Below, in pieces: positions 16,273 through 23,670 of a stretch of DNA of 41,776 nt. Position 1 is the first letter of the stretch. The number at the start of each line of letters is the position of its first letter. Made by a program: the position numbers and the translations under genes. Location: contig NZ_LABX01000079.1 of the NCBI RefSeq assembly GCF_001043915.1, positions 1 through 41,776 on the forward strand. The letters run 5' to 3'. The notes under the pieces were generated by a model. It was not told the origin of the DNA, made no database searches, and saw only the letters and a program-made list of their open reading frames with translations. The stretch comes from Methylobacterium aquaticum (GTDB lineage: Bacteria; Pseudomonadota; Alphaproteobacteria; Rhizobiales; Beijerinckiaceae).

Positions 16273-17401
16273 ATGCGCGCCGAGATCGAGCAACTCTCGG
16301 ATGCCGCCAAGCAGTCGATCGGACTGCTGAGGAGGCATCTTTGACTGGGATACCGTTGACAAGCGCCTCGCGGAGCTGAACGCCCGCTCGGAGGACCCCT
16401 CGCTCTGGAACGATCCGGAGGAGGCCCAGAAGGTCATGCGCGAGCGCACGCAGCTCGACGACGCCGTCACGGCGATCCGGCGCCTGGAGCAGGGGCTTGA
16501 GGACGGCGCGACGCTGATCGAGCTGGGCGAAATGGAGGGGGATGCCGGCAGCATCCGCGAGGGCGAGGAGCAGATCCGCGCCGTGCAGGTCGAAGCCGCG
16601 CGCCGCCAGATCGAGACCCTGCTCTCCGGCGAGGCCGACGGCAACGACACCTATGTCGAAGTGCATGCCGGCGCCGGCGGCACCGAGAGCCAGGACTGGG
16701 CCAACATGCTCCAGCGCATGTATGCCCGCTGGGCCGAGCGCCGGAAGTACAAGGTCGACATCGTCGAGTGGTCCGAGGGCGAGGAGGCCGGAATCAAGGG
16801 CGCCACGCTGCTGATCAAGGGCCACAACGCCTATGGCTGGCTGAAGACCGAATCGGGCGTGCATCGCCTGGTGCGGATCTCGCCCTACGATTCCAACGCC
16901 CGGCGGCATACCAGCTTCGCCAGCGTCTGGGTCTATCCGGTCATCGACGACCGGATCACGATCGAGATCAAGGAATCCGACTGCCGGATCGACACCTACC
17001 GCTCGTCGGGGGCCGGCGGCCAGCACGTCAACACCACCGATTCGGCGGTTCGCATCACCCACAACCCGACCGGGATCGTGGTGGCGTGCCAGCAGGAGCG
17101 CTCGCAGCACAAGAACCGCGCCACCGCCTGGAACATGCTGCGCGCCCGCCTCTACGAACTCGAGCTGAAGAAGCGCGAGGAGAAGGCCAATGCCGAGGCG
17201 GCCTCGAAGACCGATATCGGCTGGGGCCACCAGATCCGCTCCTACGTGCTCCAGCCGTACCAGCTGGTGAAGGACCTGCGCACCGGCGCCCAGTCGACCA
17301 GCCCGGACGACGTCCTCGACGGCGACATCGACGACCTGATCGAGGCGTCGCTGGCCCACCGGGTCTATGGCGGGGCCGAGGCGGTCGAGGATATCGACTG
17401 A
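16273..17401 (+). CDS. prfB: Peptide chain release factor 2 (programmed +1 frameshift)
   Basis: RF2 reads UGA and UAA stop codons and triggers peptide release. The ATG at 16273 opens 23 codons ([20 protein letters not shown], then RHL) ending at an in-frame TGA (16342-16344). Reading resumes in the +1 frame at GAC (16343) as [22 protein letters not shown] and runs to 17401, giving 375 residues. The site AGGAGG-CAT-CTT-TGA-C is the classical RF2 frameshift signal, an internal Shine-Dalgarno three bases before CTT. The codon-recognition loop is SPY at 203-205 (SPF in E. coli) and the catalytic GGQ is at 248-250 ([16 protein letters not shown]). It should not be annotated as a truncated frame starting at 16436. 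A strong hairpin follows the stop. Confidence 0.95.
16330..16345 (+). promoter_or_regulatory. prfB: prfB programmed +1 ribosomal frameshift signal
   Basis: AGGAGG (16330-16335), then CAT, then the slippery CTT (16339-16341), the UGA stop (16342-16344) and a C. This matches the known RF2 autoregulation site in motif and spacing: low RF2 makes ribosomes pause at UGA and slip forward, restoring RF2 synthesis. Confidence 0.93.
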
Positions 17402-17427
17402 CGCTTCGACGGCGTCGCACCACCACA

Positions 17428-17473
17428 ACAGGCGCGGTGCCGTCCCCGGATCGGGGGGCGGCACTGCGCCTGT
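17428..17473. terminator. Bidirectional terminator between prfB and the cytochrome gene
   Basis: A 15-base inverted repeat with one G-T pairing: ACAGGCGCGGTGCCG (17428-17442) against CGGCACTGCGCCTGT (17459-17473). The loop contains a further CCCC/GGGG pairing. It sits between two convergent genes. Short pyrimidine-rich sequence (CTCGTTCT) follows on the plus strand. Strong structure, weak U-tract. Confidence 0.75.
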
Positions 17474-17525
17474 CTCGTTCTGGCTCCCGGGCGTGACGAG
17501 CGACCGGGATAGCCGGGGCTGGTCG

Positions 17526-19091
17526 CTACTTCTCCGCCCGGTTCGGCGTCTTGATCTGCCCGTAGACCACGCCCGCGAAGGCGCCCAGGGTCGTCGGCCA
17601 GTCGAGGCCGGTCGCGCTCCGGTCGGCCGCCTGGCAATAGGTGGCGGTCAGCCCGTTGACCAGATCGGCCGTGCTCACCTGCGGGGCGGCCTGGCGCACG
17701 GCCGGCAGCAGGGTGGCGATGCGGGGCAGCATCTGCTCGGCCTTGACGGACTTGAGCTGGCCGGCGGCATCCGCCGCCGTCAGCGCCGCGGCCAGCGTCG
17801 GGTTCGAGACGGTCTCGCACGGAGCGTTGCCGGCGAGCATCGTCCGGGTCTCGGCCCGCAACGTCGCCACCTGGCCGGGCTCGGCGGTCGGCGGGGCCTG
17901 GTTGCCGAAGGTCTGGCGGACGTAGTTCGTCACCGCCGCCACCTCGGCATCCGTCATTCCGACGCCGACCGCCGGCATCGCCGCGTACTCGCCCTTGGCG
18001 TCGAGGCCGCCGAGGATCACCCGGATCACCGTCTCCGGACCCTTGGCCAGCACGGCGCCGTTGCCGGCGAGCGCCGGGATCGCGCCCGGCATGCCCTGGC
18101 CGTCCGGCCGGTGGCAGGCGACGCAGCGGTTGAGGTAGGTGTCGGCGCCGGGCGCCGTTGCCGCCTGCTTGAAGTCCGACGTCACGTCAGGCGTGTAGGT
18201 GGGCTTGGGCGCCAGGGTCTTGAGATAGGCCGCGATGGCGCGCACGTCGCCGTCGCTCATCTTGCTCAGGCTCTCCTCGATCACCTGGCGCATCGGCCCG
18301 GCGACCACGCCGGCGCGGCCCGGCGCGGCGCCGGTCTTCAGATAGGTGAAGAGCTGGTCCTCGCTCCACAGGCCGAGCCCCTCCTTGTCGTCGCCCGACA
18401 GGTTGGGGGCGTACCAGCCGTCGATCGTGCCACCCTCGAGGTAGCCGCTCCATTGCGAGGCGCCCACGAGCTTGCTGCCGTTATGGCAGGCGCCGCAATG
18501 GCCCGGGCCCTCAACCAGATAGGCGCCGCGGTTCACCTGGTCGCTCGCCTTCGGGTCGGGCTTGAAGCGCCCCTCGGTGAAGAAGGCGAGGCGCCAGGCG
18601 AGGAGCCCGTCGCGGATGCTGAAGGGGAAGGCGATGTCGGCGGGTTTGCGCGGCGCGTTCACCGGCTCGAGGGAGAACAGGTAGGCTTTGAGTGCCGTCA
18701 CGTCCTCGTCGGTGAGGCGGGTGTACCAGGGGAACGGGAAGGCGGGGTAGAGGTAGCTGCCGTTCTTGGTGATGCCCTGGTGCATGGCGCGCTTGAAGTC
18801 GTCGTCGCTCCAGCTTCCGATGCCGGTCTCCTTGTCGGGGGTGATGTTCGGCGTCGCGAGCTTGCCGATGCCGCCCGGGAAGTTGATGTACAACCCGCCC
18901 GCATAGGGCTTGCCGCCCGGCGCGGTGTGGCAGGCGACGCAATCCCCGGCCGTCGCGAGGTAGCGCCCCTTCTCCACGAGATCGGAGGAGGCCGGCTGCG
19001 CCTGTGCCGCACCGGCCGTGAGGGCCAGTGCGCCGGCGCCGAGAGCGAGGGCGTGGACGGGGCGGCGACGGGTGACACGCTGGCGAGGCAT
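17526..19091 (-). CDS. Periplasmic tri-heme cytochrome c (alcohol/gluconate dehydrogenase cytochrome-subunit type)
   Basis: A 521-residue exported electron-transfer protein with three covalent haem sites: CVACH (51-55), CGACH (199-203) and CVACH (323-327). A signal peptide with Arg residues and a hydrophobic core covers about 1-31. Sequence around the haems (KPYAGGLYINFPGG, NITPDKETGIGSWSDDDF, and a GMPGAIPALAGN-like third domain) is that of the cytochrome subunit of membrane alcohol, gluconate or sorbitol dehydrogenases. Unusually, about 90 residues follow the third domain, with two more Cys (APCETVSN and TYCQAAD) that could form a disulfide. No dehydrogenase gene is beside it, so the electron donor is unknown. 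It lies 18 bases after the 89-residue membrane protein gene, probably in one operon. Confidence 0.9.
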   Translation of the reverse strand: MPRQRVTRRRPVHALALGAGALALTAGAAQAQPASSDLVEKGRYLATAGDCVACHTAPGGKPYAGGLYINFPGGIGKLATPNITPDKETGIGSWSDDDFKRAMHQGITKNGSYLYPAFPFPWYTRLTDEDVTALKAYLFSLEPVNAPRKPADIAFPFSIRDGLLAWRLAFFTEGRFKPDPKASDQVNRGAYLVEGPGHCGACHNGSKLVGASQWSGYLEGGTIDGWYAPNLSGDDKEGLGLWSEDQLFTYLKTGAAPGRAGVVAGPMRQVIEESLSKMSDGDVRAIAAYLKTLAPKPTYTPDVTSDFKQAATAPGADTYLNRCVACHRPDGQGMPGAIPALAGNGAVLAKGPETVIRVILGGLDAKGEYAAMPAVGVGMTDAEVAAVTNYVRQTFGNQAPPTAEPGQVATLRAETRTMLAGNAPCETVSNPTLAAALTAADAAGQLKSVKAEQMLPRIATLLPAVRQAAPQVSTADLVNGLTATYCQAADRSATGLDWPTTLGAFAGVVYGQIKTPNRAEK

Positions 19092-19109
19092 GGGGCTTCC
19101 TCCGGAGGG

Positions 19110-19379
19110 TTATGGGGCGGCTGAGCGCAGCCGCAGCCAGAGATCGGCGACATGGGCGGTGCCCGCCCCGGCCAGCGCCGCGGCGAGCCAGTATCCGGGC
19201 GCGCCGGCGAGCACGGCCCGCAGGGCCAGCATCAGGCACGCCCCCGAGGCGAGGTTGACGAGGAGCGCACCCCGTCCTGGACCGCGCCGGCGGCGCCACA
19301 GCACGAGCAGGACGGCCTCCGCCGCCACGATCAGCAGCGCGACATCGACGATATGGCTGCCAGTGAGGAGATCAGGCAT
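19110..19379 (-). CDS. Small membrane protein upstream of the cytochrome c gene
   Basis: An 89-residue protein of unrecognised family. Three hydrophobic segments are visible at about 10-28, 38-57 and 62-78, separated by a basic loop (WRRRRGPGRG), so it is probably an inner-membrane protein. AGGAGG lies about 8 bases before the ATG at 19379, strongly supporting translation. It is immediately upstream of the tri-heme cytochrome gene in the same direction. A role as membrane anchor or quinol-side partner for that cytochrome is a guess from context. No Cys is present, and two His (near 9 and 76) could be ligands, but no motif is recognisable. Confidence 0.7.
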   Translation of the reverse strand: MPDLLTGSHIVDVALLIVAAEAVLLVLWRRRRGPGRGALLVNLASGACLMLALRAVLAGAPGYWLAAALAGAGTAHVADLWLRLRSAAP

Positions 19380-19626
19380 GCGTCAATCCTCCTGACCGCA
19401 TCGACGATGCGCAGTCGGTCGAGGGACCTCACCTAGGAGACGGGACGGTCCAGGTCTGCAAACTCGGGAGAGCGGCTGGCGTTCGCCGAAATCGCCCGAC
19501 GGTTCACGATGTCGCATCTGCGTCGATCCGGTCCCGGACAATCCGATCTTTCGCGGCGCAAGATGTCGGGCGCGGGCAGTGGTGGCCAGATCGTCATGCC
19601 GGCCGGCCGATGCGTCGCAAGGCCGA

Positions 19627-20115
19627 TCAGAACGGTCCGTTAAGCCGGACGATCGACCAGTTGAGCAGGGCGGCGACGCCGACCCAGGCGAGATAGGGCA
19701 GGAGGAACAGGGCCCCGAGGCCGGAATGCCGCGCGACGACCAGGATCAGCAACGCCACCGAGAGCCAGAGCGCCGCCACCTCGACCAGCGCCCAGTCCGG
19801 CCGTTGCAGGCGGAAGAACACGCCGCTCCAGGCGATGTTGAGGATCCCGTTCACCACGAAGGCGGTCAGCAGCCAGAACCGCTCGGCCCCCTCCGGCGCT
19901 CCGTTCCAGGCCAGCACGCCGGCGATGGCGGTGAGCGTGAAGATGGTGGTCCAGACCGGGCCGAAGGCCCAATCGGGCGGTTTCCAGGAGGGGACGTGCA
20001 GGCTCCGGTACCAGGGGCCGAGCGTGGTGAGCCACGCGCCCGCCGCCGCCACGACGATGGCCGAGACGGCCGCCACCAGGATCGGGCCCCAGCGTCCCCC
20101 GAGAGACTCCATCAC
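19627..20115 (-). CDS. tspO: TspO/MBR-family tryptophan-rich membrane protein
   Basis: A 162-residue five-helix membrane protein. Family marks are the conserved WYRSLHVPSWKPPDWAFGPV, then FTLTAIAGVLAW, and VVNGILNIAWSGVFFRLQRPDWAL, with PYLAWVGVAALLNWSIVRLNG at the end. TspO binds porphyrins; in Rhodobacter sphaeroides it is a negative regulator of photosynthesis genes in response to oxygen and affects tetrapyrrole traffic. Its ATG overlaps the bchP stop (ATGA, 20112-20115), so it is the last gene of the bchG-MFS-bchP-tspO operon. Being cotranslated with bacteriochlorophyll tail reduction fits a tetrapyrrole-sensing or handling role. A second ATG directly follows the first, so either may start the protein. 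Confidence 0.93.
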   Translation of the reverse strand: MMESLGGRWGPILVAAVSAIVVAAAGAWLTTLGPWYRSLHVPSWKPPDWAFGPVWTTIFTLTAIAGVLAWNGAPEGAERFWLLTAFVVNGILNIAWSGVFFRLQRPDWALVEVAALWLSVALLILVVARHSGLGALFLLPYLAWVGVAALLNWSIVRLNGPF

Positions 20116-21290
20116 GGCGAGACCCAGCGGAAGAGGTGGGCGAGATCCTTGAAGAAGATCCGCGCATGCGCCGCCGGTTTCGCCCGCACCAGTTCCTTGT
20201 TCATGTAGGCGTCCCAGGTGAGCGACTGCACGTCGGGATCGCGGCAGATGCTGACGAAGCGCTCGCGAAGCGAGTCGTTGCGGTACCAGACAGTTTGCAT
20301 CAGCCGCAGGATCCAGAACACCCGGCCATGCGCCTTGAGGAAGCGGCGTCGCGCCGAGCCTAGGGCCCGGGGATTGCCGGTGGCCAGGAAGTCGTGCGCC
20401 GCCTCGGCCGCGAGGCGCCCGCCGAACATCGCGTAGTAGATGCCCTCGCCCGAGGCCGGGGCGACGAGGCCGGCGGCGTCCCCGGTGAGCAGGACGTCGC
20501 GGCCGTTGTCAAAGCGCGAGAGGGGTTTCAGCGGCAGCGGCGCGCCTTCGCGCCGGACCGTGTCGCCGAGGTCGAGCCCCGTGGCGGCCCGCAGCCGGCC
20601 GACCGCGCCGCGCAGCGAGAACCCCTTGCGGGCGCTGCCGGTCCCGATGCTCAGCGTGTCGCCGTGCGGGAAGATCCAGGCGTAGAAGTCCGGCGAGAGG
20701 ACGCCCTGGTAATAGACGTCGCAGCGCGTCGCCTCGACGGTGCCGGAATGCGGCGTGCGAACGATCTCGTGATAGGCGAAGACCTGCCGCATCCGGGCAT
20801 GCGCCGGGATCTCCTGGCGGCCCACCGCCGAGTTGGCGCCGTCGGCCCCGATGACGAGGCGGGTGCGGATCCGCGCCTCGTCGCCCTGCGCGTCCCGGTA
20901 ATGCACCGTGACCGGGCCGTCCCCGGCGCGGGCGAGGCGCAAGTAGGTGCCGGTCACCCGCGCGGCGCCGGCGAGCGCCGCGCGCACGCGCAGCCATTCG
21001 TCGAAGGGCCCGCGATCGACCATGCCGACGAAGCCCTCGCCGACCGGCATGTCGACCGCGCGGTCCCGCGGCGAGACCATGCGGGCGGAGCGGATCTTCG
21101 CGACCAGAAGCTCGTCGGGAATCGCGAAGTCGCGGATCAGGCGCGGCGGGATGGCGCCGCCGCAGGGCTTGATGCGTCCGGCCCGGTCGAGCAGCACGAC
21201 CCGGCGCCCGAGCCGCGCCAGATCGGTCGCCGCCGTCGCGCCGGCCGGTCCCCCTCCCACCACCACCGCGTCGACGATGTCCTCGTCCAT
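20112..21290 (-). CDS. bchP: Geranylgeranyl diphosphate/bacteriochlorophyll reductase
   Basis: A 392-residue flavoprotein that reduces three double bonds of the geranylgeranyl tail to give the phytyl tail of bacteriochlorophyll. The N-terminal dinucleotide fold is VVVGGGPAGATAATDLARLG with the acidic strand end VVLLDRAG. The family marks KPCGGAIPPRLI and the second FAD-binding stretch LLTGDAAGLVAPASGEGIYYAM are complete. Downstream the FxxK-rich C-terminus (RRRFLKAHGRVFWILRLMQ) is as in BchP/ChlP. The length matches the family. It lies 48 bases after the MFS gene and overlaps tspO by four bases. Membrane association is expected from the lipid substrate rather than from a visible transmembrane helix. 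Confidence 0.96.
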   Translation of the reverse strand: MDEDIVDAVVVGGGPAGATAATDLARLGRRVVLLDRAGRIKPCGGAIPPRLIRDFAIPDELLVAKIRSARMVSPRDRAVDMPVGEGFVGMVDRGPFDEWLRVRAALAGAARVTGTYLRLARAGDGPVTVHYRDAQGDEARIRTRLVIGADGANSAVGRQEIPAHARMRQVFAYHEIVRTPHSGTVEATRCDVYYQGVLSPDFYAWIFPHGDTLSIGTGSARKGFSLRGAVGRLRAATGLDLGDTVRREGAPLPLKPLSRFDNGRDVLLTGDAAGLVAPASGEGIYYAMFGGRLAAEAAHDFLATGNPRALGSARRRFLKAHGRVFWILRLMQTVWYRNDSLRERFVSICRDPDVQSLTWDAYMNKELVRAKPAAHARIFFKDLAHLFRWVSP

Positions 21291-21338
21291 GGCCGTGCCT
21301 CCGGGTCGTCCGGGCCGGGTTCGGCCGGATCGCTTTTT

Positions 21339-22679
21339 TCAGATCGCGTGCCGCACCGACAGGCTCTCGATCGCCCGCGCGCTCACGGATGGCCGTCCGA
21401 TCCGGTACGCCAGCCCGGCCGCGACGAGGAACAAGGCCGCCTCGGTCACGAAGACGGCCGCATAGGCCGGCACCACGGTGCCGACGGCGAGCCGCGCGAG
21501 ATCGACCCCCGCCGCGCCGAGGAACCCCCCGAGCCCGAAGGCGACGCCCTGCGCCGCGCCCCACACGCCCATCCGGGTGCCGTGGCGGCTCTCGCCGTCG
21601 GGGGTACCGCCATGGCCGGCGAGCGCCATCATCTGGCCGATCGCCGCGACCGCGAAGATGCCGTTGAACAGGCCGAGCCCGACGACGCAGGCCCGCAGGG
21701 GCGATCCGGGCCCGGCAAAGCCGCAGGCGGCGATCGCCGCGAGCGCGGCGGCCGAGCCGAGGCAGCCGGTGACGGTCCAGAGGCGCAAGGAGGCGAAGGC
21801 CCCGCGCCCGTTGGCGGTGACGAGGGCGACGAACACCATGCCGGCGAGCACACCGCTATTCTGGAGGCCGGAGAGCTTGGTGGTGGCGCCCGGCGACAGG
21901 GCGAAGACGAGGCCGGCGAAGGGTTCGAGGATCAGTTCCTGCGCGCTGTAGGCGAGCATCGCCAGGAACACGAAGACCGTGAAGCGCCGCGCCTCCGGCT
22001 CGGCCCAGACCTCGGCCAGCACCTTGGCGAAGGGCCGCGCCGGTGCCCCCCGGACGGGAGCGGGTGCGGCGGCCCGCGCCGGCTCGACGCCCCACACGGC
22101 CGCGAGCGCGACCAGGAAGGCGATCAGCGACACGCCGCCCGACACCGCGACGAGGCGCGCGGGAGAGAACGGATCGAGCAGGTGCCCGGCGGTCGGCGCG
22201 GTGACGACGAAGCCGGCGATCATCATGATCCAGACGATCGTCGCGGCCGCACCCCGGCGATGGGGGGCGACGCCGGTAGAGAGCAGCACGAGGAGCGAGG
22301 TGCCGGCCGCCCCGACGCCGATGCCGACCGCGAGGAAGGACAGGACGAGGAGCGCGTAAGCCGCCGCCGGATGGGTGGCGACGAGCGCCGTGCCGAGGGC
22401 GGCGCCGGCCCCGCCCAGCGCCAGGAGCGCCATGCCGCCGACGATCCAGGGCGTGCGGCGGCGGCCGAGATCCGAGCCGTAGCCCCAGCGCGGGCGCAGC
22501 ACCTGCACGGCGTAGTGCAGCCCCACCAGCCCGCCGGGGAGCGCCGCCGGCAGGGCCAGCTCCACCACCATCACGCGGTTGAGGGTCGAGGTGATCAGCA
22601 CCACGATGGCGCCGAGCGCGGTCTGGACGAGGCCGAGGCGGACGATCGTGCCCCAGCCGAAGGAGGCCGGCCCGTTCAT
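21339..22679 (-). CDS. MFS-type BCH2/PucC-family transporter (bchG-bchP linked)
   Basis: A 446-residue protein with about twelve hydrophobic segments, of the BCH2/PucC branch of the major facilitator superfamily. Start MNGPASFGWGTIVRLGLVQTAL, the STLNRVMVVELALPAALPG motif and the YGSDLGRRRTPWIVGG loop are typical. This gene sits between bchG and bchP, the place of orf428 in Rhodobacter clusters. Family members help assemble light-harvesting complexes or move bacteriochlorophyll within the membrane; the exact substrate of this branch is not established. Its ATG overlaps the bchG stop (ATGA at 22676-22679), so it is translationally coupled. It is a paralogue of lhaA at 34.9 kb, with which it shares the STLNRVM/GTLNRVM segment. 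Confidence 0.92.
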   Translation of the reverse strand: MNGPASFGWGTIVRLGLVQTALGAIVVLITSTLNRVMVVELALPAALPGGLVGLHYAVQVLRPRWGYGSDLGRRRTPWIVGGMALLALGGAGAALGTALVATHPAAAYALLVLSFLAVGIGVGAAGTSLLVLLSTGVAPHRRGAAATIVWIMMIAGFVVTAPTAGHLLDPFSPARLVAVSGGVSLIAFLVALAAVWGVEPARAAAPAPVRGAPARPFAKVLAEVWAEPEARRFTVFVFLAMLAYSAQELILEPFAGLVFALSPGATTKLSGLQNSGVLAGMVFVALVTANGRGAFASLRLWTVTGCLGSAAALAAIAACGFAGPGSPLRACVVGLGLFNGIFAVAAIGQMMALAGHGGTPDGESRHGTRMGVWGAAQGVAFGLGGFLGAAGVDLARLAVGTVVPAYAAVFVTEAALFLVAAGLAYRIGRPSVSARAIESLSVRHAI

Positions 22680-23590
22680 GCGAGTCCCCCGTGCAGGGCG
22701 AGCGCCGCGGTCAGCATGCCGAGCACGGAGAGGAGCGTCCCGGTGCCGTTGTACCAGGCGGCGCGACCGCGCGGATCGGCGAGGAAGCGGTGCATCAGCA
22801 CGCCCTGGCCGGCGAGGAGCGCGGCGACGAGGGCGGCGTGCCAGGGCGCGCCCCAGGCGGCGAGCAGAACCACGACCACCGCTTGCGGCACCGCCATGAC
22901 CCAGCAGGCGAGGCGGGCGGCGCGGGGCGCGCCGAGCTGAACCGGGAGCGAGCGGATGCCGGTGCGCCGGTCGCCCTCGATCGACTTGAAGTCGTTGAGG
23001 GTCATGATGCCGTGGGCGCCGAGGCTGTAGAGCGCGGCGAGCCCGATGATCCGCCCGTCCGGCAGGGCGCTCCCCATCACGGCGGCGCCGGTGAACCAGG
23101 GCAGGCCCTCGTAGCACAAGCCGCAGGCGGCGTTGCCCCACCAGCCGTCGCGCTTCAGCCGCACCGGCGGCGCGCTGTAGAGCCAGGCCAGCGCCAGCCC
23201 GAAGACCGCTGCGCCGAGCACGAAAGGCCCGAGAAGCGCGGCGACCGCGAGCGACAGGAGCGTCCAGGCGATCGCCACGTAGAGGCCCCAGCGGCCCGGG
23301 ATGCGCCCCGACGGGATCGGCCGGTCCGGCTCGTTGATGGCGTCGACATGCCGGTCGAACCAGTCGTTCGCCGCCTGGCTGGTGGCGCAGACGAGGGGGC
23401 CGGCGAGCAGGATGCCGGCGATCGCCAAGGGCCATCGCTCCTGGAGCGCGGCGCCGGAGGAGACCACGCCGCAGGCGAAGGCCCACATCGGCGCGAACCA
23501 CGTGATCGGCTTGAGCAGCTCCAGGAGCGCCCGGGGCGCCGGAACCGCAGGCGGCGTGATCAGGGGCTTGATCAGAGGCTCGGTCGTCAT
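22676..23590 (-). CDS. bchG: Bacteriochlorophyll synthase (bacteriochlorophyllide geranylgeranyltransferase)
   Basis: A 304-residue membrane prenyltransferase of the UbiA superfamily that esterifies bacteriochlorophyllide with geranylgeranyl diphosphate. The first Asp-rich motif is QAANDWFDRHVDAINEPDRPIPSG and the second is GIMTLNDFKSIEGDRRTGIRSLPV; both are diagnostic for BchG/ChlG. Eight or nine hydrophobic segments follow the N-terminal PITWFAPMWAFACGVV. No ribosome site precedes the ATG at 23590, and the TTGACA of the upstream PpsR box ends only 29 bases before it, so the message may be leaderless. It is the first gene of a four-gene minus-strand operon and is probably repressed by PpsR. 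Confidence 0.96.
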   Translation of the reverse strand: MTTEPLIKPLITPPAVPAPRALLELLKPITWFAPMWAFACGVVSSGAALQERWPLAIAGILLAGPLVCATSQAANDWFDRHVDAINEPDRPIPSGRIPGRWGLYVAIAWTLLSLAVAALLGPFVLGAAVFGLALAWLYSAPPVRLKRDGWWGNAACGLCYEGLPWFTGAAVMGSALPDGRIIGLAALYSLGAHGIMTLNDFKSIEGDRRTGIRSLPVQLGAPRAARLACWVMAVPQAVVVVLLAAWGAPWHAALVAALLAGQGVLMHRFLADPRGRAAWYNGTGTLLSVLGMLTAALALHGGLA

Positions 23591-23619
23591 GCCGCGAGGG
23601 TGGGACGGCGATGATCGAG

Positions 23620-23637
23620 TGTCAAGCGTGCTTTACA
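23620..23637 (-). promoter_or_regulatory. PpsR/CrtJ operator upstream of bchG
   Basis: On the minus strand it reads TGTAAAGCACGCTTGACA, a TGT-N12-ACA box. The right half is TTGACA, a good -35 element pointing toward bchG. A bound PpsR would block RNA polymerase. The box lies in the 80 bases between the ppsR stop and the bchG start. Confidence 0.8.
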
Positions 23638-23670
23638 CTCGCGCGTGCAGCGTCGCGAAGACGTGCACGC

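Noticed and set aside
20394..22940. Plus-strand 848-codon open frame opposite bchP and the MFS gene
   Set aside because: Ala/Arg/Gly/Asp-rich sequence without motifs; both strands cannot be coding here and the minus-strand genes carry clear family signatures.
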